Counted from the stretch's first letter, positions 36,451 to 46,139 are shown. The stretch: 52,438 nt of DNA from Planctomycetota bacterium (GCA_022563885.1 JADFMM010000009.1:1-52438), one strand, 5' to 3'. Program-made: numbers and translations. The notes: a model not told the origin generated them from the letters alone.

Positions 36451-36479
36451 AGGATACAGGAACGGTTATCAGAATTCAA
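36451..36479 (-). promoter_or_regulatory. possible promoter for tRNA-Thr/tuf
   Basis: On the minus strand TTGAAT (4 of 6) is 17 bases before TATCCT (4 of 6), about 140 bases before tRNA-Thr. The 235-base gap 36307-36541 otherwise shows only potential stems (for example GTGTGC...GCACAC around 36375-36405) and no gene. The score is modest. Confidence 0.3.
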
Positions 36480-36541
36480 ACAGAAAAAAAAGAAATAGAT
36501 GCAAAAAAACAGTCGCGGAATCAAGTCCCCCCGGGCGGTCG

Positions 36542-38764
36542 TCAGAGGCCTGGTCCTTCAGTGGATCCATCGGCTTCCTTCTCCACGGCACCATTAGCGG
36601 GGGGCAGCCAGCGTTTCTTTTGCGCGTCCCAGACGGGTCGTTCCTCGGAAACGGTCACCCTTGCGACCACGACGCCGACCGTTTCTGCGAATCGTCCATC
36701 CGGGCCGGATTGTGAGGAAAAGCCGCTCAAGACCCCGGCAATCGAGCCGTTCGGGGGCAGGTCGCCCTTGATCAGGAGGTTCTGGAGAATGCCCACCGAT
36801 GCGTCCACTCGCCCCAAACGAATGTAAATACCGAAGAGGGTTGCGCTGTCCTCATCACCCCATTCCGCTGGTGTCAAGTCGACCAGTTTCTCCCAATAGG
36901 CTACTTGGTCTGTAAGGGACCCACCCCTACTCAACAGTATCGTCCACTCTCGATAGATTCTCTGGAGGAACTCGCGACGGCCTTCGGCCATACGCTCGGC
37001 CTGTTCCAACAGACTCCTCCATTGTGAATCAGAGAGTTTTTTCTGGTTTCGGGTAGCGAGCAACTCTGCGAACCACTGATCTTCCAACAAGGCCGCGTCG
37101 GACCTCGAAATGATGGTCAAGAGCGTCCTGAACGCGGCTTCCGCCTCCCCGTTCGTGCCTAACTTAGGAATCAACCAGGCGACATCCTCCGGACCACCCA
37201 ACTCTTCCGCCAGCGCGATGAGACGGCCTCTGATCTTGGCACTGCTGTCGTTCGCGAAGTCGCTGCGCAGACGCCGGAGTGTGTTCTCCCTATCGATGTT
37301 CACGAGCCCCTCAATCGCCTCTTCTCTTACGCGGTCACTTTTATCCTGGAGAGCGTCCACAAACATCTGACGAAACTGCAAACGGGCCCCCTGCCTGCAA
37401 GCACTGCGGTTCACACACAGGCCGGCCATGGTCCTTAACAGATCCCCGCGCAGGGTACTGTCACCGGCGGCCTCTCGCTCGCACCTGGCCCTGAGCAATT
37501 TCAGGTATTCGTCTGTTTCTTGAGGGGCCAAGCCATTCTGCTCCATGAGCTTGCCGATGAGGTCCGCACCTCTGATCGCCCGGGCAGCGTCAGGCGCATC
37601 CAGATATTTCGCGGCCCACTCGAGGGTTTCCTTCTTGATCCCAGGCGGGATGCCATCGCGAAGCAGCGCCGACTTGCACGCCGCACCCAGCGCCACGAAT
37701 ATCTCCGTTTTCACCTCGGCATCCGACTCTACCTGCAACTGATCCAGCAGACTACGCGCAGATTCGATATGCCCACTATAGGAGAGCTGTTTCGCCGCAG
37801 CCAAACGTACAGACCGGTCGCCATCCGCGACCAGGCCCACTAGTACGGGCACGATCGTGTCCGGCGGCGTCGTACCCGGCCCGAGGCGCCATTGGTAGAC
37901 CTTGTCCAGGGCCCACAACTTACGTTCCGAGTGGGGCGACTGCATGTGCCCCGTAAGGAAGGTGCTGCGAACACCGTCGTCTGATATGGTGGCGTAGAGA
38001 GCGTCCAGGGTCTGCAGGTATAGGCCCCGCCACAGGGCCGTCTGCGCGGCCTCTTGTTTCAGATTGCCTTGCAATCGCACCAGCCAGTCGCGGTGGAACT
38101 CATCGCTGCTCTTGTTCTGGAGGTCCTCGGCCACGGGAATGCCGATGGACTGCAATATGGACTGAGCGGCGGCGGAGATCTGCGGACTCGGGTCATCTAG
38201 CATCGCGACCAGCATAATGGCTGCCCCTTTGTCGGGTCGCATTCCTAGGGCTTCCAGCACGTTCAGTCGTATGCCCTGATCCAGTGATTCATCCCGAACA
38301 GCGGTCTCCAACGCGCCCCCGACCTGCTGGTACTCGTAGATGAGCAACGCATCCGCAGCCAGAAGCGACACATCAGAGTTGGCGTCCTTGACCGCTTCGA
38401 TCAGGGACATCAGAAAATCTCCCTTTTCCGGAAGAGACTCCACATGGGCTCTGGTCTGACTTATTGCCTTGCACACGGCTCCATAGGCAGCGACATGCTC
38501 ACGTTTTTCCAATGCTTCCAGCAAGATCCGCCTTGCCAGGGGATCGGGGCTGAATAGCAAGAGGTTGGCCGTCTTGACGCGAATGTCTTCTTTCGGGTCG
38601 TTGTACAGCGAGTTCTTGTTGAGTTCCAATTGCTTTGAGAGCTGCGTTTCCGCCGGTGTAACAGGGACGGCAGCGACCGCTGTCTCACCCTGGCCAAGAC
38701 CGGCAGGCACGGGGAGAGCAAGGAGAAAGAATGCTAATATGAAGATAGGTAAAAACGCGCGCAT
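36542..38764 (-). CDS. secreted HEAT-repeat protein
   Basis: A 740-residue protein with an N-terminal signal peptide of about 24 residues (MRAFLPIFILAFFLLALPV, then a small-residue cleavage region). The rest is built of alternating amphipathic helices with recurring HEAT/armadillo motifs, such as DPLARRILLEALEKREHV, LLAADALLIYEYQQVGGAL, DPSPQISAAAQSILQSIG, DRSVRLAAAKQL and DRVREEAIEGLVNIDREN. Such solenoids bind protein partners; none is identifiable. The C-terminus ends in a Gly/Pro-rich stretch. Probable periplasmic or cell-surface location. The gene is transcribed on its own from a promoter at about 38809. Confidence 0.85.
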   Translation of the reverse strand: MRAFLPIFILAFFLLALPVPAGLGQGETAVAAVPVTPAETQLSKQLELNKNSLYNDPKEDIRVKTANLLLFSPDPLARRILLEALEKREHVAAYGAVCKAISQTRAHVESLPEKGDFLMSLIEAVKDANSDVSLLAADALLIYEYQQVGGALETAVRDESLDQGIRLNVLEALGMRPDKGAAIMLVAMLDDPSPQISAAAQSILQSIGIPVAEDLQNKSSDEFHRDWLVRLQGNLKQEAAQTALWRGLYLQTLDALYATISDDGVRSTFLTGHMQSPHSERKLWALDKVYQWRLGPGTTPPDTIVPVLVGLVADGDRSVRLAAAKQLSYSGHIESARSLLDQLQVESDAEVKTEIFVALGAACKSALLRDGIPPGIKKETLEWAAKYLDAPDAARAIRGADLIGKLMEQNGLAPQETDEYLKLLRARCEREAAGDSTLRGDLLRTMAGLCVNRSACRQGARLQFRQMFVDALQDKSDRVREEAIEGLVNIDRENTLRRLRSDFANDSSAKIRGRLIALAEELGGPEDVAWLIPKLGTNGEAEAAFRTLLTIISRSDAALLEDQWFAELLATRNQKKLSDSQWRSLLEQAERMAEGRREFLQRIYREWTILLSRGGSLTDQVAYWEKLVDLTPAEWGDEDSATLFGIYIRLGRVDASVGILQNLLIKGDLPPNGSIAGVLSGFSSQSGPDGRFAETVGVVVARVTVSEERPVWDAQKKRWLPPANGAVEKEADGSTEGPGL

Positions 38765-38808
38765 TCGACATGGCCCAGGACAACACGTCCAAACAGTTGC
38801 TTCCCTTG

Positions 38809-38838
38809 ATATTAATCCTATTACCGGGGTTAAGTCAA
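38809..38838 (-). promoter_or_regulatory. promoter candidate for the HEAT-repeat gene
   Basis: On the minus strand TTGACT (5 of 6) is 18 bases before TAATAT (4 of 6), about 45 bases before the HEAT-repeat start codon. Confidence 0.45.
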
Positions 38839-38920
38839 TCGACTACCTCCCATTTACCCCCGCTAGCAGGACATAAAAATCACATTTTTTGTTATCAGAA
38901 ACACTAATAGTCAAGTGACC

Positions 38921-39859
38921 TCACTGACGCGGATGGAACTGCCTGTGGATCTTCCGCAATCTCTCCCCGTCAACATGTGTGTAGATTTGGGTTGAGGCAA
39001 TGTCAACATGGCCCAGCAACTCCTGGACGCTTCGCAGGTCAGCGCCCCCGCTCAGAAGATGAGTCGCAAAACAGTGCCTCAAGGTGTGCGCCGTCACGTT
39101 GCGAGGCATGCCCGCCCTGGCCGCATATTTCTTGACGATTCGCCATATCTCTATACGGCCCAAGGCCCTGCCAGTTCGGCTGAGCAGCAGCTCTGTGCCA
39201 CTTCGATCGTTCGCCAATTCCGGACGCAGACCTTCCAGATAGGCCTCAGTGCAGGCGATCGCCATTCTCCCCAAAGGAATAACCCTCTCTCTGTTTCCTT
39301 TACCGCAACACCTCAGATAGCCAACCCTGAGGTTAACGTCGGAGACACGCAGACCAGAGACCTCTCCGGCCCGCATGCCAGTGGCGTAGAGCAACTCCAG
39401 CAGGGCTTTGTCCCGTAGATATAGAGGTTCCTCCTCGCTGGGGGCGTCGAGGAGGCGCAGAACCTGCTGAGGACTACACACTATGGGCAATCGACTCCAA
39501 ATCTTGGGGCTTTCCAAGAGCTGGCCGTAGTCGTCCTCGATCATGCCTCTGAGTTTCGCATGGCGCAACAGCAGACGGACGACGATCAGGAACCGCTTGA
39601 TGGTGTTTTCACTCTTCTCACGCTCAGACAGGTCTTTCATGTACGCCTGAATCAGCGTGGGATCAATCTGGGTGATCTCCCGGACTTGACGCTCCGCGCA
39701 GAACTCCAGGAATGCCTTCAGATCCCGACCGTAGGCCAAGACCGTATTGACAGACAGGCCCGCCTCCACCGTCAGAAGATTCAAGAACCCTCTTACGATC
39801 GTGCCCATCGGCAGGGAGCACAGGCGCCGCATCATGGATTGAACTTGCATGGAAGACAT
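38921..39859 (-). CDS. xerD: XerD-type tyrosine recombinase
   Basis: A 312-residue recombinase; the usual XerC/D length is about 298-310. The start is uncertain because several ATG codons occur in the first 18 residues. The N-terminal core-binding domain has LTVEAGLSVNTVLAYGRDL. Catalytic residues: Arg163 (ATGMRAGEV), Lys187 (CGKGNRERV), His258 and Arg261 (HTLRHCFATHLL), His284 (LLGHVDI) and Tyr293 (QIYTHVD). All are intact, unlike the integrase at 497. These enzymes resolve chromosome dimers at dif. No dif-like site is seen nearby. XerD rather than XerC is inferred from GLSVNT and the C-terminal pattern. Confidence 0.9.
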   Translation of the reverse strand: MSSMQVQSMMRRLCSLPMGTIVRGFLNLLTVEAGLSVNTVLAYGRDLKAFLEFCAERQVREITQIDPTLIQAYMKDLSEREKSENTIKRFLIVVRLLLRHAKLRGMIEDDYGQLLESPKIWSRLPIVCSPQQVLRLLDAPSEEEPLYLRDKALLELLYATGMRAGEVSGLRVSDVNLRVGYLRCCGKGNRERVIPLGRMAIACTEAYLEGLRPELANDRSGTELLLSRTGRALGRIEIWRIVKKYAARAGMPRNVTAHTLRHCFATHLLSGGADLRSVQELLGHVDIASTQIYTHVDGERLRKIHRQFHPRQ

Positions 39860-40178
39860 TGAAACTGAAGGCTACTCTCGTACATTGCTCAGACAGGGCC
39901 ACGTTCGTACTGGGCCTATCGGCAGCTATTCTCGCTGGGCTTTAGGCAGGGAAGGCGGACAAAGGGACACAACCTGGGAAAAACACACGTTACCGCTGCC
40001 GAGACGCCTGCCTCGGGACCGAGTCCGGCCTCATGAAACGGCGTGTTCCACCGAAAGATCTCGCTGTCCTGGAGGCTGCCGCGGACCCAAGGTCCGAAAA
40101 AAACCGCATGACAGAGCCCCCGACCTCACAGGCTGGGCGATCGTCGGGCGACTGGTTCATGCCTGCGACAATTGGTCC
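39860..40178 (+). other. gap without recognised gene
   Basis: No supported gene. Contains a GGACC-CAA-GGTCC stem at about 40084 followed by A residues, which is not a terminator for either strand. The promoter at 40179 lies at its right end. Confidence 0.4.
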
Positions 40179-40207
40179 TTGAGACGCTAGGGCGACGCCG
40201 ATATAAT
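40179..40207 (+). promoter_or_regulatory. sigma-70-type promoter of the lipoprotein gene
   Basis: TTGAGA (5 of 6) is 17 bases before a consensus TATAAT. The downstream gene starts 53 bases later, with GGAG four bases before its ATG. Confidence 0.75.
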
Positions 40208-40260
40208 CTCGCACAATCTGAATGAGCGTTATAAAGACTCTGGAACGGACTTGGAGATCT

Positions 40261-40890
40261 ATGAACCATTCGACAGCGTCAAACCTCGGGAGCCGTCTAG
40301 CCGTATTGGGCCTCTTCGTGCTTGTTTGCGGCTGTTCCTGCCCGACCACGACCCCTCAACCGACGGAAACACCGAGCTATCAGGTCAAGTTGAGTAAGAC
40401 GCAAACCTTGCACCTGGCTCGCAACGTCTTGCTGGGTTACCATTTTCGGATCATGAAGGAAGACGCCTCTGCCGGCATCCTGCGCACGTACCCTCTGTCG
40501 GGGGCTCAGTTCTTTGAGTTTTGGCGCAGAGACGGACGGGGCAGCTTCAGCGCCCTTGAGTCAAGCCTCCACACTATTCAACGAACCGTGGAAATCACGC
40601 TCCGGGAACAGGCAGCGGGCACCGCTTTCAGTTGCGTGGTTCGGGCCGAGCGATTGAGTGTCCCGGGTCATGGCATTGAGAGCGACAGCCAGGCCTATCG
40701 GATGCTCTCAGACAGCAGCCGCAGCCTGCAAACACTAAAGCTCACTCCCTACCAGCAGCGGAACATGGAATGGATCGATCTGGGCCTCGACTGGGGCCTT
40801 TCTGAACACATCGCGGCGGAGATCGTCAGAAAGGCCGGACGACAGACCGCTCGAGAAGAGGGATCGCTCCACCAGGAAACTCAAGGTTGA
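40261..40890 (+). CDS. predicted lipoprotein, unknown function
   Basis: A 209-residue protein. The ATG at 40261 has GGAG four bases upstream; the frame opens earlier, but the next ATG is not supported. The N-terminal signal (LAVLGLFVLVCGC) ends in a plausible lipobox V-C-G-C, so it may be lipid-anchored. The rest is soluble, mostly beta/alpha, with a short charged C-terminus. I recognise no family. It lies alone between the XerD gene and galE. Confidence 0.75.
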   Translation: MNHSTASNLGSRLAVLGLFVLVCGCSCPTTTPQPTETPSYQVKLSKTQTLHLARNVLLGYHFRIMKEDASAGILRTYPLSGAQFFEFWRRDGRGSFSALESSLHTIQRTVEITLREQAAGTAFSCVVRAERLSVPGHGIESDSQAYRMLSDSSRSLQTLKLTPYQQRNMEWIDLGLDWGLSEHIAAEIVRKAGRQTAREEGSLHQETQG

Positions 40891-41021
40891 ATCTGCAGCA
40901 GCGCAAGCCGCTGCCGGCAGGAGCACCCCTCATCGATTCCGCCCATTGCGCTAGGGTTCCGAGACTATTTTCACACTCCCCGGCGGACCCAGTGAAGGCA
41001 TTCTGAAACGATGAGGTGGCA

Positions 41022-42026
41022 ATGAACGTAATGGTATGTGGCGGTGCCGGATACATCGGCAGCAACATGGTGGCATTACTGGCCCGGGAGGGCCACTCGC
41101 CCGTGGTGTACGACAATCTCTCCAAGGGTCATCGAGCCGCCATCGGCGCTGCCCGGCTGGTGGAGGGAGACTTGGCGGACTGTGACCGCGTGGTGGAGAC
41201 CATCACCGCCAACGGCGTTGAAGCCGTCATGCACTTTGCTGCGTTCATCGAAGTGGGAGAGTCCGTGCAGGAGCCATTGCGTTACTACCACAACAACGTG
41301 TGCAATACGCATAGCCTGCTGCGAGCCCTGGAAAGGACCGACGTCCGCAAGCTGGTCTTCAGCAGCACGGCCGCTACCTATGGCATGCCGGAAAGTGTCC
41401 CCATCCACGAGGATCTTCCCAAGCACCCCGTGAATCCCTATGGCGAGACCAAGTGGGCCTCCGAGAGGATGCTGCACTGGCAATCCCAAACAGGCAAGCT
41501 GTCCTATGCGGCGCTACGCTACTTCAACGCCTGCGGAGCCGGCAACGGCGGTCGGCGTGGCGAAGACCATCGGCCTGAAACCCATCTCATTCCATTGATC
41601 ATCCAGGCGGCCCTGGGTCAACGACCCGACATCAAGATCTTTGGCACCGACTACGAGACACCGGATGGCACCTGCATTCGGGACTACATCCATGTGGAGG
41701 ACCTCTGCCGAGCCCACCTGTTGGCGCTGGATCATCTCGATTCCGAGCAAGAACTGATCTACAACCTGGGCAACGGCTCCGGCTACTCGGTGAGACAGGT
41801 GATCGATACGGTCAAGCGGGTCTCAGGCAAGACCATCCGGGTCACGGAGACCGAACGCCGACCGGGCGACCCCGCCGTCCTCACTGCGGACGCCACGAAG
41901 GCCAGGACCGAATTGGGATGGAAGACGGAGTACGCGGCACTCGAACCCATCGTGGCCAGCGCCTGGGAATTCCACTCCCGCCATCCCCGTGGCTACGGCG
42001 ATGGCGCGGAGGTCCCACTCGCGTGA
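41022..42026 (+). CDS. galE: UDP-glucose 4-epimerase
   Basis: A 334-residue extended SDR. The ATG at 41022 follows GAGGTGG; the frame also reads from a GTG six bases earlier. NAD-binding GGAGYIG occupies residues 7-13, the catalytic triad Ser114/Thr116 (FSSTAATYG) and Tyr140-x-x-x-Lys144 (YGETK) are present, and DGTCIRDYIHVEDL is the GalE family signature. It interconverts UDP-glucose and UDP-galactose (or the N-acetyl forms). It precedes a ROK kinase and L-arabinose isomerase on the same strand. Confidence 0.93.
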   Translation: MNVMVCGGAGYIGSNMVALLAREGHSPVVYDNLSKGHRAAIGAARLVEGDLADCDRVVETITANGVEAVMHFAAFIEVGESVQEPLRYYHNNVCNTHSLLRALERTDVRKLVFSSTAATYGMPESVPIHEDLPKHPVNPYGETKWASERMLHWQSQTGKLSYAALRYFNACGAGNGGRRGEDHRPETHLIPLIIQAALGQRPDIKIFGTDYETPDGTCIRDYIHVEDLCRAHLLALDHLDSEQELIYNLGNGSGYSVRQVIDTVKRVSGKTIRVTETERRPGDPAVLTADATKARTELGWKTEYAALEPIVASAWEFHSRHPRGYGDGAEVPLA

Positions 42027-42056
42027 TCGCGTCCATCCCCCTCAGGGGAGCACAGC

Positions 42057-43019
42057 ATGGCTGATCTGCTGATTGGCATCGATTTTGGTGGCACCCACAT
42101 CAAGGTGGGCTGCTTCGATGAGGCACTCCGTCTGCACAAGCGCGGCTCTGTCGCAACAGAGGTTGACATGGGTCCAACGCTCGTCGTTGACCACATCGTG
42201 GGGGCCATCACCGCTCTACTGGATTGCACTGGGCACAAGCTGGGCGACATTCGGGCCGCCGGCATCGGGATTCCCGGCCCTGCGGACTACCAGGCCGGCA
42301 TCCTCATCAACTCCACCCACATGCCCGGCTTCCGAAACACCCCCCTACGGCAGATGCTCATCGACCGGCTGCACTGCCCCGTCGCATTCAACAGCGACAC
42401 CAACGTGGCGTGCTTCGGTGAGTTTACGGCGGGGGCCGGAGAAGATGTAGACGACATGGTCTTTTTCACGCTGGGCACCGGGATAGGATGTGGCATCATC
42501 TCTCACGGAAAACTGATTCAGGGCGCTACCGGAAGCGCCGCGGGGGTAGGCCACGTCATTGTCTATCCCGAGGGTGAACCCTGCAACTGCGGACAACGGG
42601 GGTGTGCAGAGGCCTACGCCTCGGCCGCAAACACGGCCCGACGCGCCAGGGCGGCCATCGAGGCCGGCGCGACCTCCAGCCTGGCCTCACTCGAAGAGAT
42701 CAGCTGCAAGGACGTGTACCAACATCTGGCCCGAGGCGATGCCTTGGCCCGACGCATCACCGACGACACGGCCGGCGCCCTCGCCCTGCTGTGTGTCAAT
42801 ATGCTCCACGTGACGGACCCGGCTCGCATTGTCTTCGCCGGGGGCATGATCGGTGCCGGCCCCGCCCTGCTCACTCCGATTCGAGAGCGCTTCGACCAAC
42901 TCATATGGCGTATACGCAGAGAGACGGTAGAGATCGTGTTTGCCTCCCTCGGCCCAGATGCCGGCATCACAGGGGCTGCGGCCATGGCGCGGGAGGCAAC
43001 GCAGGAGGGACCGAGCTGA
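42057..43019 (+). CDS. ROK-family sugar kinase
   Basis: A 320-residue kinase of the ROK family. ATP-binding IDFGGTHIKVG starts at residue 8. The ROK zinc knuckle is CNCGQRGCAEAYAS; the catalytic Asp lies in NSDTNVA. Members phosphorylate glucose, N-acetylglucosamine, N-acetylmannosamine or related sugars; the exact substrate is not predictable. GGGGAG lies upstream of the ATG. It is placed between galE and araA, 30 bases after galE, consistent with a sugar-metabolism group. Confidence 0.9.
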   Translation: MADLLIGIDFGGTHIKVGCFDEALRLHKRGSVATEVDMGPTLVVDHIVGAITALLDCTGHKLGDIRAAGIGIPGPADYQAGILINSTHMPGFRNTPLRQMLIDRLHCPVAFNSDTNVACFGEFTAGAGEDVDDMVFFTLGTGIGCGIISHGKLIQGATGSAAGVGHVIVYPEGEPCNCGQRGCAEAYASAANTARRARAAIEAGATSSLASLEEISCKDVYQHLARGDALARRITDDTAGALALLCVNMLHVTDPARIVFAGGMIGAGPALLTPIRERFDQLIWRIRRETVEIVFASLGPDAGITGAAAMAREATQEGPS

Positions 43020-43157
43020 ACGCCGGTTCTGCCTACATATCGAATGGACAGGCCCCGGGCGATCGCATAGGATATCCGCTGCTATTGACCCCAATCGATG
43101 CACGGCCTTTGCCTATCAGTGGTTCGTCCGCCCCCAGACGCCAGGAGCAAGCAGAAC

Positions 43158-44663
43158 ATGAAAAGTGGCAGGCAACTGGAGGCATGGTTCGTCACCGGCA
43201 GTCAGCATCTCTATGGAGAGGCGACCCTCAAGCAGGCAGCGGAGGATTCGCGAAAGATTGCTCAGGCCCTCTCCCGATCCAAGCACCTGCCGGTCAAGGT
43301 CGTGTTCAAGCCGACCTTGACCACCCCTTCCGCCGTCACCGAACTCTGTCGCAAGGCGAACACCTCGGCCCATTGTATCGGTCTGATCTGCTGGATGCAC
43401 ACCTTCAGCCCGGCCAAGATGTGGATCGCCGGCTTGACCGCCCTGAGGAAACCCTTCCTGCACCTGCACACTCAGTTTAATCGTGACATCCCCTGGGATA
43501 GGATAGACATGGACTTCATGAATCTGAATCAGTCCGCACACGGCGGACGCGAATTCGGCTTCATCTGTGCACGACTGCGGCGGAACCGCAAGGTCGTGGT
43601 AGGGCATTGGCAGGACCCCACCGTCCAGATCGAAATCGGTGTTTGGATCCGTGCCGCCTGCGCCTGGCACGATGCGCAGACCCTCAAGATCGCCCGCTTC
43701 GGAGACAACATGCGGGAAGTCGCCGTCACCGAAGGGGACAAGGTCGCGGCACAGACCTGCTTCGGCTACTCGGTGCACGGCTACGGTGTCGGCGACCTGG
43801 TCGCCACCGTGAAGCAGGTCACGGACCGTGCCGTCGAAGAACTGGTCAAGACCTATGACACCCGATATCGAGTCGCCCCGGCCGGCCGTAACAGGGACAA
43901 GCAGCGGTCCTCCCTGCGCGAGGCTGCCAGGATTGAACTCGGCATGCGGGCCTTCCTGGAAGCCGGTGACTTTGGCGGCTTCACCACCACCTTCGAAGAT
44001 CTGCACGGCCTCAAACAACTTCCCGGCATTGCCGTCCAGCGTCTGATGGCCGAGGGCTATGGTTTCGGTGCCGAAGGGGACTGGAAGACCGCCGCCCTAT
44101 TGCGGGCCATGAAAGTCATGGCACAGGGCCTGGACGGCGGGACCAGCTTCATGGAAGACTACACCTACCACCTCGATCCCATCGCACCCAAGGTCTTGGG
44201 CGCCCACATGCTAGAGATCTGTCCCTCCATCGCCCAAGGTCAGCCTTCGCTGGAGATCCATCCGCTGGGCATCGGCGGGAAGGCCGATCCGGTCCGACTG
44301 GTCTTCAACGCGCCGGATGGCCCGGGCTTAAATGCCTCGATCATCGACATGGGGAACCGATTCCGCATGATCGTCAACACCGTGGATGTCGTCGCGCCCG
44401 ACGCCGATCTCCCCAAGCTACCCGTGGCCCGGGCGCTGTGGGTCCCTCAACCCAATCTTGCCATTGGAGCGGGGGCATGGATTTACGCCGGAGGCGCCCA
44501 TCACACCGGCTTTAGCATGGCACTGGGTCCCGAACATCTAGAGGACTTCGCCGAAATGGCCGACATCGAGTTCCTCTTGATCGACGAGGAGACCACGATA
44601 CGCGGGTTCAAGAAGGAACTCCGTATGAATGAGGCCTATTATCTATCATCCAAGCGGTATTAA
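43158..44663 (+). CDS. araA: L-arabinose isomerase
   Basis: A 501-residue enzyme converting L-arabinose to L-ribulose. The ATG at 43158 ([20 protein letters not shown]) fits the family start. The metal ligands are visible as Glu in TTFEDLHG and [10 protein letters not shown] and His in [11 protein letters not shown] and GGAHHTGFS. No araB or araD is nearby, so the rest of the arabinose route must lie elsewhere. It follows the ROK kinase by 138 bases. Confidence 0.97.
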   Translation: MKSGRQLEAWFVTGSQHLYGEATLKQAAEDSRKIAQALSRSKHLPVKVVFKPTLTTPSAVTELCRKANTSAHCIGLICWMHTFSPAKMWIAGLTALRKPFLHLHTQFNRDIPWDRIDMDFMNLNQSAHGGREFGFICARLRRNRKVVVGHWQDPTVQIEIGVWIRAACAWHDAQTLKIARFGDNMREVAVTEGDKVAAQTCFGYSVHGYGVGDLVATVKQVTDRAVEELVKTYDTRYRVAPAGRNRDKQRSSLREAARIELGMRAFLEAGDFGGFTTTFEDLHGLKQLPGIAVQRLMAEGYGFGAEGDWKTAALLRAMKVMAQGLDGGTSFMEDYTYHLDPIAPKVLGAHMLEICPSIAQGQPSLEIHPLGIGGKADPVRLVFNAPDGPGLNASIIDMGNRFRMIVNTVDVVAPDADLPKLPVARALWVPQPNLAIGAGAWIYAGGAHHTGFSMALGPEHLEDFAEMADIEFLLIDEETTIRGFKKELRMNEAYYLSSKRY

Positions 44664-44698
44664 AGGCACCACGGTTCGATCAGGTTGAGGGAATCCTC

Positions 44699-45112
44699 AT
44701 GCACAGAGCAGAGGTGACAACGAACGTAGGTTTGCTGGTCCTATACGACGGCCAGTGCATGCTCTGTTCCGGATGGGTCACCTTCTTACGAAAGCGTGAT
44801 CCCAAGGGCATCTTTCGCTTCGCATCGATCCAGTCTGATCAGGGCCAAGCCATCGTTAGCCTGCACGGCCTGGCGGCGGAAACCCTCGATAGCATGGTGA
44901 CCGTTGCCCACGGCCGGGCCTTCACCAAGTCCTCTGCCGGCCTGCTCTGTCTGCGTCACCTGCCCTTTCCCTGGCCGCTGCTGGGGGTAGCGAGTGTCGT
45001 CCCTCGGCCCCTGCGAGACTGCCTCTATGACCTAGTGGCCAAACGTCGACACCGGTGGTTCAAGCGCCGAAGAGACCTTCCTGATGCCGTCAAGACGACT
45101 GAGTCTACTTGA
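44699..45112 (+). CDS. DCC-family thiol-disulfide oxidoreductase-like protein
   Basis: A 137-residue protein of the DUF393 (YuxK/DCC) family. It starts with VGLLVLYDGQCMLCSGWV, which includes the family signature D-G-x-C-x-x-C. The rest has the typical RFASIQSDQG and SSAGLLCLRHL. The CxxC suggests thioredoxin-like redox activity, but the true function is unknown. The last 15 residues are basic. GAGGGA precedes the ATG. It lies immediately before a small unknown gene. Confidence 0.85.
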   Translation: MHRAEVTTNVGLLVLYDGQCMLCSGWVTFLRKRDPKGIFRFASIQSDQGQAIVSLHGLAAETLDSMVTVAHGRAFTKSSAGLLCLRHLPFPWPLLGVASVVPRPLRDCLYDLVAKRRHRWFKRRRDLPDAVKTTEST

Positions 45113-45123
45113 GGAACAAGACC

Positions 45124-45372
45124 ATGAGTGACAGTGACAGCAAATCCAAACTTCTGCAGGCCCTGGAGGCAGACAAAAAGGGGCAGTGGGACGAAGCCCA
45201 CCAAATCGTCCAGTCGATGGAAGAGAAGGACGCCTACTGGATCCATGCCTATCTCCATCGGAAGGAACCCGACATTAGCAACGCATCCTACTGGTACCGG
45301 CGCGCAGAAAAGTCCCTGCCCGACACCCCCCTGGATCAGGAATGGCAAGCAATTTACGATGCCATTGCCTGA
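45124..45372 (+). CDS. small conserved protein of unknown function
   Basis: An 82-residue protein (MSDSDSKSKLLQALEADKKG...). It has WDEAHQIVQSMEEKDAYWIH followed by AYLHRKEPDISNASYWYRRA, a pattern I have met in small hypothetical proteins of several phyla (helical repeat-like, W-D-x-A-H and WIHAxLHR). Function unknown. It is eleven bases after the DCC gene and eight before the first ATG of the SDR gene, so probably co-transcribed. Confidence 0.65.
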   Translation: MSDSDSKSKLLQALEADKKGQWDEAHQIVQSMEEKDAYWIHAYLHRKEPDISNASYWYRRAEKSLPDTPLDQEWQAIYDAIA

Positions 45373-45410
45373 TCCGACTAATGAAAACGTCCGAACGCAA
45401 ATTGAGATTG

Positions 45411-46139
45411 ATGGAAAAGACCGCGCTGGTCACTGGCGCCGCCAAACGCCTAGGGTCTCAAATTGCCTTGACCTTGGCGGAGGAAGGTGTCCGAGTCATC
45501 GTGCACTATCGCAATTCGCGAGACCAGGCCGAAGCGCTCGTGGACCGTCTGAAGCAACGGGCCGGCAGGGCCTGGGCCCTCCAGGCCGACCTGGCGGACG
45601 AGGAACAGACCATGGCCCTCATCGACTCGGCACGGGCTCAGGCAGGGCCGATCGACTTCCTGATCAACAACGCCTCGGTATTCGAGGCCGAGACCCTGTG
45701 GCAAACGAGCGCTCAGTCTCTCCAGAAAAACATGCAGATCCACGCCTATGCGCCGCTGGAACTGGCCCGACAGTTCGCCAGGCAAAAGCGACCCGGTCAG
45801 ATCGTCAACATCCTGGACAGTCGCGTTCACGACTACGACAGGGACCACGTGGCCTATCACCTCAGCAAGCGGACGCTACAGTCGCTGACCCGCATGCTGG
45901 CGGTCGAACTTGCGCCGACCGTTGTGGTCAATGCCGTCGCCCCGGGCCTGATCTTGCCGCCGGAAGGCGAGGATGCCGACCATCTCGAACGCTTGGCTCA
46001 CACCAACCCGATGAACTGCTGGGGCCATCCCCGAGATGTGGCCGACGCCGTCTGCTTCCTCTTACAGACGCGCTTCACCACGGGACAGACCCTCTACGTG
46101 GACGGCGGGCGCAACCTGCGGGGCAAGATGTATGAATAG
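45411..46139 (+). CDS. short-chain dehydrogenase, pteridine-reductase-like
   Basis: A 242-residue classical-fold SDR. I use the ATG at 45411 (MEKTALVTG), but the ATG at 45381 is also possible. NADP-binding TGAAKRLG (residues 8-15), NNAS (86-89) and Tyr149-x-x-x-Lys153 are present. The first motif has Arg in the TGxxxRLG position and VHYRNS follows the Rossmann strand, as in pteridine reductases (FolM/PTR1). It may reduce pterins; other ketoreductase roles are not excluded. It ends with a GKMYE tail. Confidence 0.85.
   Translation: MEKTALVTGAAKRLGSQIALTLAEEGVRVIVHYRNSRDQAEALVDRLKQRAGRAWALQADLADEEQTMALIDSARAQAGPIDFLINNASVFEAETLWQTSAQSLQKNMQIHAYAPLELARQFARQKRPGQIVNILDSRVHDYDRDHVAYHLSKRTLQSLTRMLAVELAPTVVVNAVAPGLILPPEGEDADHLERLAHTNPMNCWGHPRDVADAVCFLLQTRFTTGQTLYVDGGRNLRGKMYE

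Noticed and set aside
40084-40105. GGACC-CAA-GGTCC stem next to an A run as a terminator
   Set aside because: For the minus strand the T run would precede the stem, and for the plus strand there is no T run after it.
42602-43480. Plus-strand open frame of 292 codons in another frame over the ROK and araA genes
   Set aside because: Arg/Pro-rich shadow in high-G+C coding DNA; the ROK and AraA frames have conserved motifs.
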